Origin: Bacillota bacterium
GTDB taxonomy: Bacteria; Bacillota; Clostridia; Acetivibrionales; DSM-2933
Reading direction: 5' to 3'
Assembly: GCA_030705945.1 (NCBI GenBank)
Contig: JAUZPS010000278.1
Location: 1 to 6,527 of the forward strand
DNA length: 6,527 bases
Shown piece after piece: positions 1 through 5,262 of the stretch. Numbering within the stretch: the first letter of the stretch is position 1; every line of letters begins with the position of its first letter. Below the pieces are notes generated by a model. That model worked only from the letters and a program-made list of their open reading frames with translations, was not told where the DNA came from and did not search any database. The translations under genes and the position numbers were made by a program.

Positions 1-25
1 AAAGAATATTTATATAAATATCGGC

Positions 26-49
26 AATATTAAAAGCTTTATTAATATT
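26..49. other. AT-rich inverted repeat in otherwise featureless left edge
   Basis: AATATTAA (26-33) and TTAATATT (42-49) are perfect complements around an AAGCTT core. Nothing else in positions 1-119 could be assigned: there is no open frame with a ribosome binding site and no T-run after the stem. In such AT-rich DNA this inverted repeat may be chance. Confidence 0.25.
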
Positions 50-119
50 AAATAACTCATGAGAGATCACACTGACAATCAGGCTGCAAGTCAAACGAAT
101 TCACATTACAACTTATCTC

Positions 120-226
120 AATTTAGGTAGTATCAAAAAATAAACTGGTCAACTGGGAGTTTCAAAAACTTGATATAATGGGCTTTCATCATACGAAACT
201 TGAACAAGGAATTTTTTGAAACTCCC
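120..226 (+). repeat. Hairpin repeat, copy 1
   Basis: This is the first of two closely similar ~105-bp sequences; the other is at 668-772. It has a 35-nt head (AGGTAGTATCAAAAAA, then TCAACT) followed by a 72-bp unit bounded by perfect 14-bp inverted repeats, GGGAGTTTCAAAAA (155-168) and TTTTTGAAACTCCC (213-226). The middle holds ATATAATGGG and ACTTGAACAAGGAA, both shared with copy 2. No T-run follows the stem on either strand, so it is not a canonical terminator. The terminal arms look like transposon or MITE ends, but similarity continues leftwards past the arm, so the element boundary is unclear. It ends 12 bp from the stop codon of the minus-strand small membrane gene. Confidence 0.8.
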
Positions 227-238
227 TAAATAGATGTA

Positions 239-511
239 TTAGCTTTCTTTCCTTATTTCTGCTTCAATGCTCTTATAGAATCGTTTGACTAGGAATACAA
301 ATACCAATATTGTTATAATTATCAGTATAAATGGCGCGCCAGGCATTTTAACCGATACATTATTAATACGTATTAAGTCATATGTTTCAGAAAATCCCTT
401 AAACATGTGGGGGAAAACTCCGTAATAATAATCAATAATGGATCCAATCCCGCTTAAAATAAACAGTACAAAAAATACTTTAATAAGTTTTAATAATTTT
501 TTCTTATCCAT
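239..511 (-). CDS. Small two-helix membrane protein, unknown function
   Basis: A 90-residue protein starting MDKKKLLK. This start is preferred because AAAGGGAG (about 521-528 on the plus strand) sits 9-10 nt upstream; the frame stays open 26 codons further up but has no ribosome binding site there. A hydrophobic helix at about residues 8-26 and another at about 59-76 are separated by a polar loop of about 32 residues. Lysine and arginine residues at both termini predict that both ends are cytoplasmic and the loop is external. I do not recognise the family. It is transcribed divergently from the kinase-regulator operon at 809-2658 and shares its regulatory region, so a role as sensor accessory or regulated target of that system is possible but unproven. 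Hairpin repeat copy 1 begins 12 bp beyond its stop. Confidence 0.72.
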   Translation of the reverse strand: MDKKKLLKLIKVFFVLFILSGIGSIIDYYYGVFPHMFKGFSETYDLIRINNVSVKMPGAPFILIIITILVFVFLVKRFYKSIEAEIRKES

Positions 512-579
512 ATTTATCAGCTCCCTTTCATGTTTTAATTTTAACTTAAGAAGCCTGATATGATGTAGTGCCAAAAGTA

Positions 580-612
580 ATGACTTCATATAGCGGAAGT
601 CATATAGATGAC
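580..612. promoter_or_regulatory. Operator-like inverted repeats upstream of kinase 1
   Basis: Two overlapping inverted repeats are visible: ATGACTTC (580-587) with GAAGTCAT (596-603), and GTCAT (599-603) with ATGAC (608-612). They give three alternating ATGAC/GTCAT half-sites. They lie between the divergent small membrane gene and the predicted promoter at 624-652, in the position expected for an activator. NarL-family regulators such as the one encoded at 1996-2658 commonly bind inverted half-sites, so autoregulation is a reasonable inference. A similar palindrome stands before the second kinase gene (6511-6526). Confidence 0.45.
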
Positions 613-618
613 ATATTA

Positions 619-635
619 CTTCATTGAGAATGAAG
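619..635. promoter_or_regulatory. Inverted repeat overlapping the -35 box
   Basis: CTTCATT (619-625) and AATGAAG (629-635) are perfect complements around a 3-base centre. The repeat covers the predicted -35 hexamer TTGAGA (624-629), a place where a bound protein would block polymerase. It could be a repressor site. As RNA it could also form a small hairpin, but no T-tract follows. Confidence 0.35.
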
Positions 636-652
636 CTTACTTTTGATATGAT
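624..652 (+). promoter_or_regulatory. Predicted sigma-A promoter of the kinase 1 operon
   Basis: A -35 hexamer TTGAGA (624-629, five of six consensus bases), a 17-bp spacer, and a -10 hexamer TATGAT (647-652) preceded by the extended TGn motif. Transcription should begin near 659, giving a leader of about 150 nt before the ATG at 809. That leader would contain the whole of hairpin repeat copy 2. It is the best-matching promoter I found upstream of this operon; the TATAAT inside the repeat (721-726) has no convincing -35. Confidence 0.6.
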
Positions 653-667
653 AGAAGCGCGAGTTTT

Positions 668-772
668 AAATTAGGCAGTATCAAAAAATGACCGTTCAAC
701 TGGGCGTTTCGAAAATCCCATATAATGGGTTTTACTATACGCTACTTGAACAAGGAATTTTTTGAAACGCCC
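668..772 (+). repeat. Hairpin repeat, copy 2, in the kinase 1 leader
   Basis: The near-identical partner of 120-226, about 548 bp away in direct orientation. Arms GGGCGTTTCGAAAA (702-715) and TTTTTGAAACGCCC (759-772) pair with one G-U wobble. Compared with copy 1, an A-T pair in the stem has become C-G on both sides (158/223 versus 705/769), a compensatory change. An inner CCCAT/ATGGG pair frames the TATAAT. The right arm overlaps a small alternative stem, CCCTT (770-774) with AAGGG (778-782), so two leader structures could compete. The position of a 1-nt length difference from copy 1 breaks any shared reading frame, so the repeat is not protein-coding. Confidence 0.8.
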
Positions 773-808
773 TTATTAAGGGAAGTAAAATTCTACATCG
801 GAGGCTAT

Positions 809-1999
809 ATGCTAAAAATCTGGCAAATCAAAAAAGCAAATTGGCTTGTTAAGTTGTTTACGCACATATCAGGCGCAATCATTCTGCTGTTAAACAACAA
901 CATTAAGGATATACCGTATTTGATTCTCCTAACGCTCATCGTTGTATTTGCGAATTATATCAGACAATTTTATCTTGTAGCGTTCAGTAAACCCATAAAG
1001 TACCAATGGGTTAGTATTGCAGTTGAACTTATCTTCATCCTCTGTATTGGCCTTTTTGACCGAACCAGCTACATGCTTTTCTTTTTTGCTTGTATATCCG
1101 AAACCATCATATATTATGAATTCAAATATTCCGGAGCTTTTATGATTGTGTCGTTTGTAATAGCTAGGTCTCTTTCCGATATTTTACTCCATCGTATGAC
1201 AAGCAATACTGATCTTCTCCTTGATATATTTCTTTCATGTGGTGTACCAATAGCCTTTGTTACCGGAACAAGTTATTTTGTCAGGTCGCAAATAAGGGAA
1301 AAGGAAAAGTTAGCTAGGATGAATATGGAAATTGAAGAAGCCTATAGAAATCTGATCGATGCTTCAGCAGCATCCGAGCAGCTGTCAATAGAGAAAGAAC
1401 GGGTCAGAATGGCTCGTGAAATACATGATACACTTGCTCATACATTGACATCTTTAATCGTACAATTGGAAGCGTGTAAAAAGCTGTCTTTGGTGGATAC
1501 GGGAAGGTTGCTTGAAGAGTTGGAAAAAGCGCAGGAACTTACAAGAAGTGGTTTAAATGATGTGAAACGTACCATAAAATCCTTACGCCCTCAAGCTCTT
1601 GAGGAAAAACCTTTTTTTGAATGCGTTCTTGACTTTATCAACAATACCATGAATAACACAGAGGTTCATATCATCCTGAACAATAACCTCCCTCAGGATA
1701 TGAAATTATCCACAACACTTGAAATTACTATTTTCAGGATTATACAGGAGAGCATTACCAATTCTATCCGACACGGACATTCAAAGGAAATAGAGATAAC
1801 GATGAACCTTTATGAGGGTATAATTCAAATCAATATACATGACAATGGCGCTGGCTGCTCACGCATAAAAAAAGGCTTTGGGTTAAGCGGTATTCAGGAG
1901 AGACTTGAGGTTGTGGGTGGATGGGCTGATTTTTTAAGCACTATTGGAAATGGTTTTACAACAAAGGTATCAATTCCTCAAGGAGGGGCAAATGAATGA
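809..1999 (+). CDS. Membrane sensor histidine kinase (HisKA_3/DesK-like)
   Basis: A 396-residue sensor kinase that should autophosphorylate on histidine and pass phosphate to the regulator encoded immediately downstream. About five or six hydrophobic helices span residues 20-157 and there is no large external domain, so it probably senses within or through the membrane. A linker helix at about 160-200 leads to the dimerisation/phosphoacceptor motif REIHDTLAHTL, with His206. The ATPase domain shows an N-box-like QESITNS (Asn318), the G1 motif DNGAG (345-349) and the G2 motif GFGLSG (356-361). The start at 809 is chosen because GGAGG (800-804) precedes it by 4 nt. A longer frame back to 725 would translate the hairpin repeat and has no ribosome binding site. 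The 3' end overlaps the regulator gene by ATGA. The stimulus is unknown; LiaS-, DesK- or YvfT-like roles are all possible. Confidence 0.93.
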   Translation: MLKIWQIKKANWLVKLFTHISGAIILLLNNNIKDIPYLILLTLIVVFANYIRQFYLVAFSKPIKYQWVSIAVELIFILCIGLFDRTSYMLFFFACISETIIYYEFKYSGAFMIVSFVIARSLSDILLHRMTSNTDLLLDIFLSCGVPIAFVTGTSYFVRSQIREKEKLARMNMEIEEAYRNLIDASAASEQLSIEKERVRMAREIHDTLAHTLTSLIVQLEACKKLSLVDTGRLLEELEKAQELTRSGLNDVKRTIKSLRPQALEEKPFFECVLDFINNTMNNTEVHIILNNNLPQDMKLSTTLEITIFRIIQESITNSIRHGHSKEIEITMNLYEGIIQINIHDNGAGCSRIKKGFGLSGIQERLEVVGGWADFLSTIGNGFTTKVSIPQGGANE

Positions 2000-2658
2000 A
2001 AATAAAAGTTATGATTGTAGATGATCAGCGTTTAATGCGGGATGGCTTAAAAACCATATTAGATCTGGAAAAGGATATATCTGTTATTCATCTTGCAGAG
2101 AATGGTAAGGACGCTTTGGATAAAATTCCTCTGGAGGCTCCTGATGTAGTTTTGATGGATATAAGAATGCCCATTATGAACGGGGTGGAATGTACTTTAG
2201 CAATCAAAGAGAAATATCCACAAATTAAAGTATTGATTCTGACAACCTTTGATGATGATGAATATATTATAGATGCATTAAGAAATGGCGCTGTTGGGTA
2301 TATACTTAAAGATTTATCTTCAGAAAAGCTGGTGAATTGTATTCGGGATGTTTATGCCGGTAATTCTATAATGCAGCCTGAAATCGCGGCAAAAGTCATT
2401 TCAATGATCACAAACAACAAAATTGTTACTGAAGCAAATGGAAGCGTATTAAAACATACAGGTATTGACGAGTTTACTGAACGCGAAATTGCTGTCCTCA
2501 AACTGGTGGGGAAAGGATTATCCAACTTAGAGATAGCAAAAAAGCTTTACATTACTGAAGGAACAGTAAAAAATTATATTAGCAGCCTTTATTCCAAAAC
2601 AGATACATCTGAAAGAAGCAAGTTAATTATGTTTGCGCTTGAAAATAAATATGTATGA
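1996..2658 (+). CDS. NarL/FixJ-family response regulator
   Basis: A 220-residue DNA-binding regulator, the partner of the kinase with which it overlaps by 4 nt. An AAGGAGG ribosome binding site about 9 nt upstream lies inside the kinase gene. The receiver domain (about 1-120) has acidic Asp9 and Asp10, phosphoacceptor Asp55 in LMDIRMP, Thr83/Thr84 and Lys105, so all key residues are present. A variable linker at about 135-157 connects to a LuxR-type helix-turn-helix (about 159-216): FTEREIAVLKLVGKGLSN, then EIAKKLYITEGTVKNYI, with the recognition helix near 188-200. It probably binds inverted repeats as a phosphorylated dimer, and its own promoter region is a candidate target. A hairpin 31 bp after the stop marks the likely operon end. 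Confidence 0.95.
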   Translation: MKIKVMIVDDQRLMRDGLKTILDLEKDISVIHLAENGKDALDKIPLEAPDVVLMDIRMPIMNGVECTLAIKEKYPQIKVLILTTFDDDEYIIDALRNGAVGYILKDLSSEKLVNCIRDVYAGNSIMQPEIAAKVISMITNNKIVTEANGSVLKHTGIDEFTEREIAVLKLVGKGLSNLEIAKKLYITEGTVKNYISSLYSKTDTSERSKLIMFALENKYV

Positions 2659-2689
2659 ATGAGTTTCCTTTGAAAGTATCGGCGTGTAA

Positions 2690-2752
2690 AGAGGAATACC
2701 ACACTCAGGTATTATCCTGATATGTGGTATTCCTCTATGCTGCGGGTTTTTT
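2690..2752 (+). terminator. Long stem-loop between convergent genes, probable terminator
   Basis: AGAGGAATACCACA (2690-2703) and TGTGGTATTCCTCT (2723-2736) form a perfect 14-bp stem. An inner 5-bp stem TCAGG/CCTGA (2705-2709, 2716-2720) is capped by a 6-nt loop. T6 at 2747-2752 follows on the plus strand, but 10 nt after the stem, which is further than in a textbook intrinsic terminator. On the minus strand only a short TTT follows. It most likely ends the kinase-regulator transcript and may also stop readthrough from the phosphoesterase gene opposite. Confidence 0.6.
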
Positions 2753-2813
2753 AATTTGGTTAATTGACTATGAATGATGATGTCTGTATGTAGTACTCAC
2801 TGGAGCTTCTTAT

Positions 2814-2828
2814 ATACTGCCTAAATTT
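2814..2828 (-). repeat. Possible fragment of the hairpin-repeat head
   Basis: Read on the minus strand this is AAATTTAGGCAGTAT. It matches the first bases of repeat copy 2 (668-681) with one extra T, and copy 1 (119-133) with one internal substitution. The similarity stops there and no hairpin arm follows. It lies 10 bp beyond the phosphoesterase stop codon. It could be a relic of a deleted copy or coincidence. Confidence 0.3.
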
Positions 2829-2838
2829 AAAAAATTAA

Positions 2839-4293
2839 TTATTTATTAAAATAAAGCGTTGTATTATTATCCTTTTCTGATGGATCAGTATATGCTGAAT
2901 TTAACAGAAATCCAAGAGATTTTGTCATTGGATCCTGTGAATTTAGCATTCCCTGAGTAATAACAGTCGCAAGCGGGTTTGTTTCTTCATCTCCTTTATA
3001 ATGCTGTATCATTGCATCCCCCAAAAGATCACAAACTGTCATAGAAGTTATTGAAGGCGCCGGCTGTGTATCTGCGGCTTGCTTAGCCAACATATATGCC
3101 TGTTCTTGAGTTAAAGACGGATTCGATTTCATTATAAGTGATGTAATCATTAACGGTAAAACCTCTTTTAATCCCGTTTTAAGATAATTATAGGCATAAT
3201 CCTGATAGGGGAGACCTTTTGTGTCATAATTTATGTTTTTTATGTTCTTTGATTCTACCGTTATTTTGTCTTTGGCAATATCAACAATGCGATATGGCGA
3301 TGGATAAGAAACAAGGGAGCCGGTTTCAATATCGTATATTTTATTGCCTGCGGCTGAAGTCTTGCTGGCTATGTCCTGCGCGTGAAAATGTCCTGTAAAC
3401 ACAGCTTCCATGCCTAAATCTGCAAATTCCTCGGAAACTTTTTCCCAATTTTCTATTACAAAATCACTAAAATACTGCTTTTCACCGGTAAAATGTTCAA
3501 GCAATCCATGGTGCATTAATCCTACAACTGTCTTTCCTTTAGCTTTGGCTTCTTTTATCTGCTGCTTGATCCATTTGAGTGTTTCATCGCTAAATCCACC
3601 AGCTATCACAGGTGATGTTTTTCCGACGTTCTCCTTGTATAGCGCTGAATCCATTGCGATTATCCTCAATCCTGGCGCTGGTTCAACTACATAGGATAAT
3701 GAGCTTTTATCCCTGGAAATTGCCTCTGAAAAACCGAAATCATTATATATCTTCTTGAACTGGTCAGGTGAAATATTCTCTACCGGAGTAGCTTTATCGC
3801 CTGAGTATGAGTTGGATTCAGGGTTATTTATATCGTGGTTGCCTGGAATTACATAAACCTTCTTTCCTGATTTCTCAAGCTCCTTTAGTAATTTTGAAAA
3901 CTGCTGGTGGGAAAGCTTTTCACCGTCTTTGGTTAAATCTCCGCTTATTAAAACAATTTTAGCATCACTTTTCTTTAATTCACCAATAGCAGATTTTGAA
4001 ATCGCGCTGCTTTCCGCGATAAGCTTTCTGTCCTGAGCCAAATAAGCTTCGAATGCATTACCAGTTGTTCCGAGCTCTGGCGCAAAATAATGAGGATCTG
4101 AAAAAACTGCGATTTTTGTATCTTTGAGTTTATCTGATTTTATACATTTTTGCGCGCCTATAATCTTGATTTTTTGATCGCAATTTGAAGCAGCATTTGC
4201 GCCAAATGGAACAGAAGTCCCAATTAATGCGGATAAAATAAATGCGACTACTGCTTTTTTTGAAATGATGGTTTTCTTGCTACTGCCCTTCAT
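2839..4293 (-). CDS. Secreted calcineurin-like metallophosphoesterase
   Basis: A 484-residue exported phosphoesterase. Residues 1-34 form a signal peptide: basic start, hydrophobic core AVVAFILSALIGT, and a likely cut after GANA. There is no lipobox. The metallophosphatase motifs appear in order: FSDPH (Asp66, His68), SGDLT (Asp119), PGNHD (Asn152, His153, Asp154), LMHHG (His261/262) and GHFH (His302, His304). They build a two-metal active site. A C-terminal region of about 135 residues (from about 350) is mostly helical and I do not recognise it; such tails occur in Gram-positive members. The substrate cannot be told from sequence: phosphomonoester, phosphodiester or nucleotide are all possible, and a CpdA-type label would be over-specific. 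The start is supported by GGGAGGA (4301-4307) 7-8 nt upstream. The gene has its own promoter region, 188 bp beyond the regulator gene. Confidence 0.92.
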   Translation of the reverse strand: MKGSSKKTIISKKAVVAFILSALIGTSVPFGANAASNCDQKIKIIGAQKCIKSDKLKDTKIAVFSDPHYFAPELGTTGNAFEAYLAQDRKLIAESSAISKSAIGELKKSDAKIVLISGDLTKDGEKLSHQQFSKLLKELEKSGKKVYVIPGNHDINNPESNSYSGDKATPVENISPDQFKKIYNDFGFSEAISRDKSSLSYVVEPAPGLRIIAMDSALYKENVGKTSPVIAGGFSDETLKWIKQQIKEAKAKGKTVVGLMHHGLLEHFTGEKQYFSDFVIENWEKVSEEFADLGMEAVFTGHFHAQDIASKTSAAGNKIYDIETGSLVSYPSPYRIVDIAKDKITVESKNIKNINYDTKGLPYQDYAYNYLKTGLKEVLPLMITSLIMKSNPSLTQEQAYMLAKQAADTQPAPSITSMTVCDLLGDAMIQHYKGDEETNPLATVITQGMLNSQDPMTKSLGFLLNSAYTDPSEKDNNTTLYFNK

Positions 4294-4316
4294 AATTATA
4301 TCCTCCCAATTGTTGT

Positions 4317-4348
4317 ATTATATTTTGTATAATTGTAACATGTTACAA
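4317..4348 (-). promoter_or_regulatory. Phosphoesterase promoter with perfect 16-bp palindrome
   Basis: A TATAAT box (minus strand, 4317-4322) lies 24 bp before the start codon. Ten bp upstream of it is the perfect palindrome TTGTAACATGTTACAA (4333-4348), which covers the place expected for the -35 box. No good -35 hexamer is seen at 17 bp, so the promoter is either weak and activator-dependent or normally repressed from this site. The core TGTAACATGTTACA fits the CcpA cre consensus except for the central CG, and it resembles a Rex site shortened by 2 bp. A TetR/GntR-type repressor would fit equally well. The binding protein is not encoded recognisably in this window. Confidence 0.6.
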
Positions 4349-4368
4349 CGGATATAAACATAAAACTT

Positions 4369-4396
4369 TTATTAAAACTTTGTTAATTTTTATGAA
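4369..4396 (-). promoter_or_regulatory. 11-bp-phased TTAACA-like hexamers, Pho-box-like
   Basis: On the minus strand TTAACA (4391-4396), TTAATA (4380-4385) and TTTATG (4369-4374) start exactly 11 bp apart, upstream of the phosphoesterase promoter. Firmicute PhoP regulators bind tandem TTAACA-like hexamers with about 5-bp gaps, and a secreted phosphoesterase would be a sensible target. The stretch is very AT-rich, so chance is a serious alternative. Confidence 0.25.
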
Positions 4397-4481
4397 ACTT
4401 AATATTCAATTTAAAGGCGCTTTTTATAATAATATCAATTGGGTATTTTTTTGCTGTTCTCATAATCATAATGGATATTGA

Positions 4482-5102
4482 TTATTTGTTTTTATAATAG
4501 AATATGGCCAGCTGAGTTCTGTCCCTGAGATTCAGCTTCTCCAAAATAATGGTGAGACTGTTTCGGACAGTGCCTTCGCTTACATATAGTTTTGTTGCTA
4601 TCTCCTTATTGCTAAGGCCTTCTGCTACAAGGGTGATAATATCCAGTTCCTTTTCGGAAATGCCAAAGCCTGAAAAATCTGCCTTTTTGTTGTTAGTAAT
4701 GAGGGATGGAATCTTAGAAACAATATCATCATCAAATACGCTTTGACCAATATATACGGCTTTTAGCGACGGGACAATGCACTCGAAATTCTGCTTTATT
4801 ATATAACCTTTGGCGCCTATCTTGAGGGCTCTGATTATGTATTCATCATCTGAAAAAGTAGTGAGAAATAGTATTTTTGCGTTTTTATCCTCCATTAAAA
4901 TAGTTTCTCCCGCCTCAAGTCCGGTCATGGTATCCATCCTTATATCAATCAGGAGAATATCAGGTTTTAGGCTGGTATACAGTTCTATAGCTTCCTTTCC
5001 GCTATGACCAATACCTACTACTTCAATATCTTCTTCTGCTTCCAGTATAGTTTTAAGAGACAGACATACCAATTTATCATCATCAACAACTAATATTCTC
5101 AT
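4482..5102 (-). CDS. NarL/FixJ-family response regulator, second system
   Basis: A 206-residue regulator, presumably phosphorylated by the kinase encoded upstream at 5260-6321. The receiver domain has Asp7/Asp8, phosphoacceptor Asp53, Thr81/Thr82 and Lys103. The loop after Asp53 reads DIRMD where nearly all relatives have DIRMP, so the conserved proline is missing. A LuxR-type helix-turn-helix occupies about 148-201 (ISEKELDIITLVAEGLSN, EIATKLYVSEGTVRNSL). The ATG at 5102 is chosen because MRILVVDD is the usual receiver beginning. A GTG seven codons upstream lacks a ribosome binding site, and an in-frame TTG four codons upstream sits directly on the AAAGGA motif. The 157-bp gap to the kinase is long for a coupled pair and contains a hairpin and a possible internal promoter. 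The gene is paralogous to the regulator at 1996-2658. Confidence 0.94.
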   Translation of the reverse strand: MRILVVDDDKLVCLSLKTILEAEEDIEVVGIGHSGKEAIELYTSLKPDILLIDIRMDTMTGLEAGETILMEDKNAKILFLTTFSDDEYIIRALKIGAKGYIIKQNFECIVPSLKAVYIGQSVFDDDIVSKIPSLITNNKKADFSGFGISEKELDIITLVAEGLSNKEIATKLYVSEGTVRNSLTIILEKLNLRDRTQLAIFYYKNK

Positions 5103-5170
5103 ATATTTTACCAATCCTTTCACAATCTTACGTCTTAGGTATGCGCGCGATAATCGGAACTAATTTTTCA

Positions 5171-5199
5171 ATTATATAAGTTACGAAAAAGATTTTACA
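5171..5199 (-). promoter_or_regulatory. Possible internal promoter of regulator 2
   Basis: A minus-strand TATAAT (5171-5176) is preceded after 17 bp by TGTAAA (5194-5199), which matches only three of six -35 bases. If used, transcription would start near 5164, giving a leader of about 60 nt. It would let the regulator be made independently of its kinase and could explain the unusually long gap between the two genes. Confidence 0.3.
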
Positions 5200-5262
5200 T
5201 TAAAAATGCAGTTAATACGTCTGCATTTTACTATCAAAGCTGAACTTTTCGCAACGCCCTTA
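5180..5262 (+). repeat. Degenerate hairpin-repeat copy 3 with nested stems
   Basis: The right part, TTTTACTAT, GAAC, then AACGCCCTTATT (5227-5264), matches the same blocks in order in copy 2 (730-777), with a deletion between them. Outer arms GTTACGAAAAAG (5180-5191) and CTTTTCGCAAC (5245-5255) are complementary apart from one extra A and one wobble. A perfect inner 9-bp stem AAAATGCAG/CTGCATTTT (5203-5211, 5221-5229) encloses a 9-nt loop. In the minus-strand transcript it would fold between the kinase stop codon and the regulator start. It runs into the kinase stop codon. It may attenuate or stabilise the downstream message, or be only an inserted relic. Confidence 0.55.

Noticed and set aside
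174..179. TATAAT inside the repeat copies (174-179 and 721-726) as promoters
   Set aside because: No acceptable -35 hexamer lies 16-18 bp upstream in either copy, so these were not called promoters.
512..589. Longer N-terminus of the small membrane protein starting at 589
   Set aside because: No ribosome binding site before it, the ATG lies within an operator-like inverted repeat, and a strong site precedes the ATG at 511.
120..772. Composite transposon or CRISPR-like array
   Set aside because: Only two full copies 548 bp apart, no transposase or cas gene and no regular spacers. The pair flanks one small gene without transposition machinery.
725..808. Longer N-terminus for kinase 1 starting at ATG 725
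   Set aside because: The 28 extra codons translate the hairpin repeat, no ribosome binding site precedes the ATG, and copy 1 of the repeat is frameshifted and hits a stop. GGAGG before 809 is far better.
3410..3694. Plus-strand open frame of 94 codons
   Set aside because: It lies wholly inside the phosphoesterase gene, antisense, with no ribosome binding site and no recognisable domain.
4436..4475. Possible further hairpin-repeat copy (TCAATTGGG, then CATAATGG)
   Set aside because: Only short AT-rich words match, no complementary arms are present, and spacing differs from copies 1 and 2.
4549..5007. Two plus-strand open frames of 65 codons each
   Set aside because: Both are antisense to the well-supported response regulator at 4482-5102.
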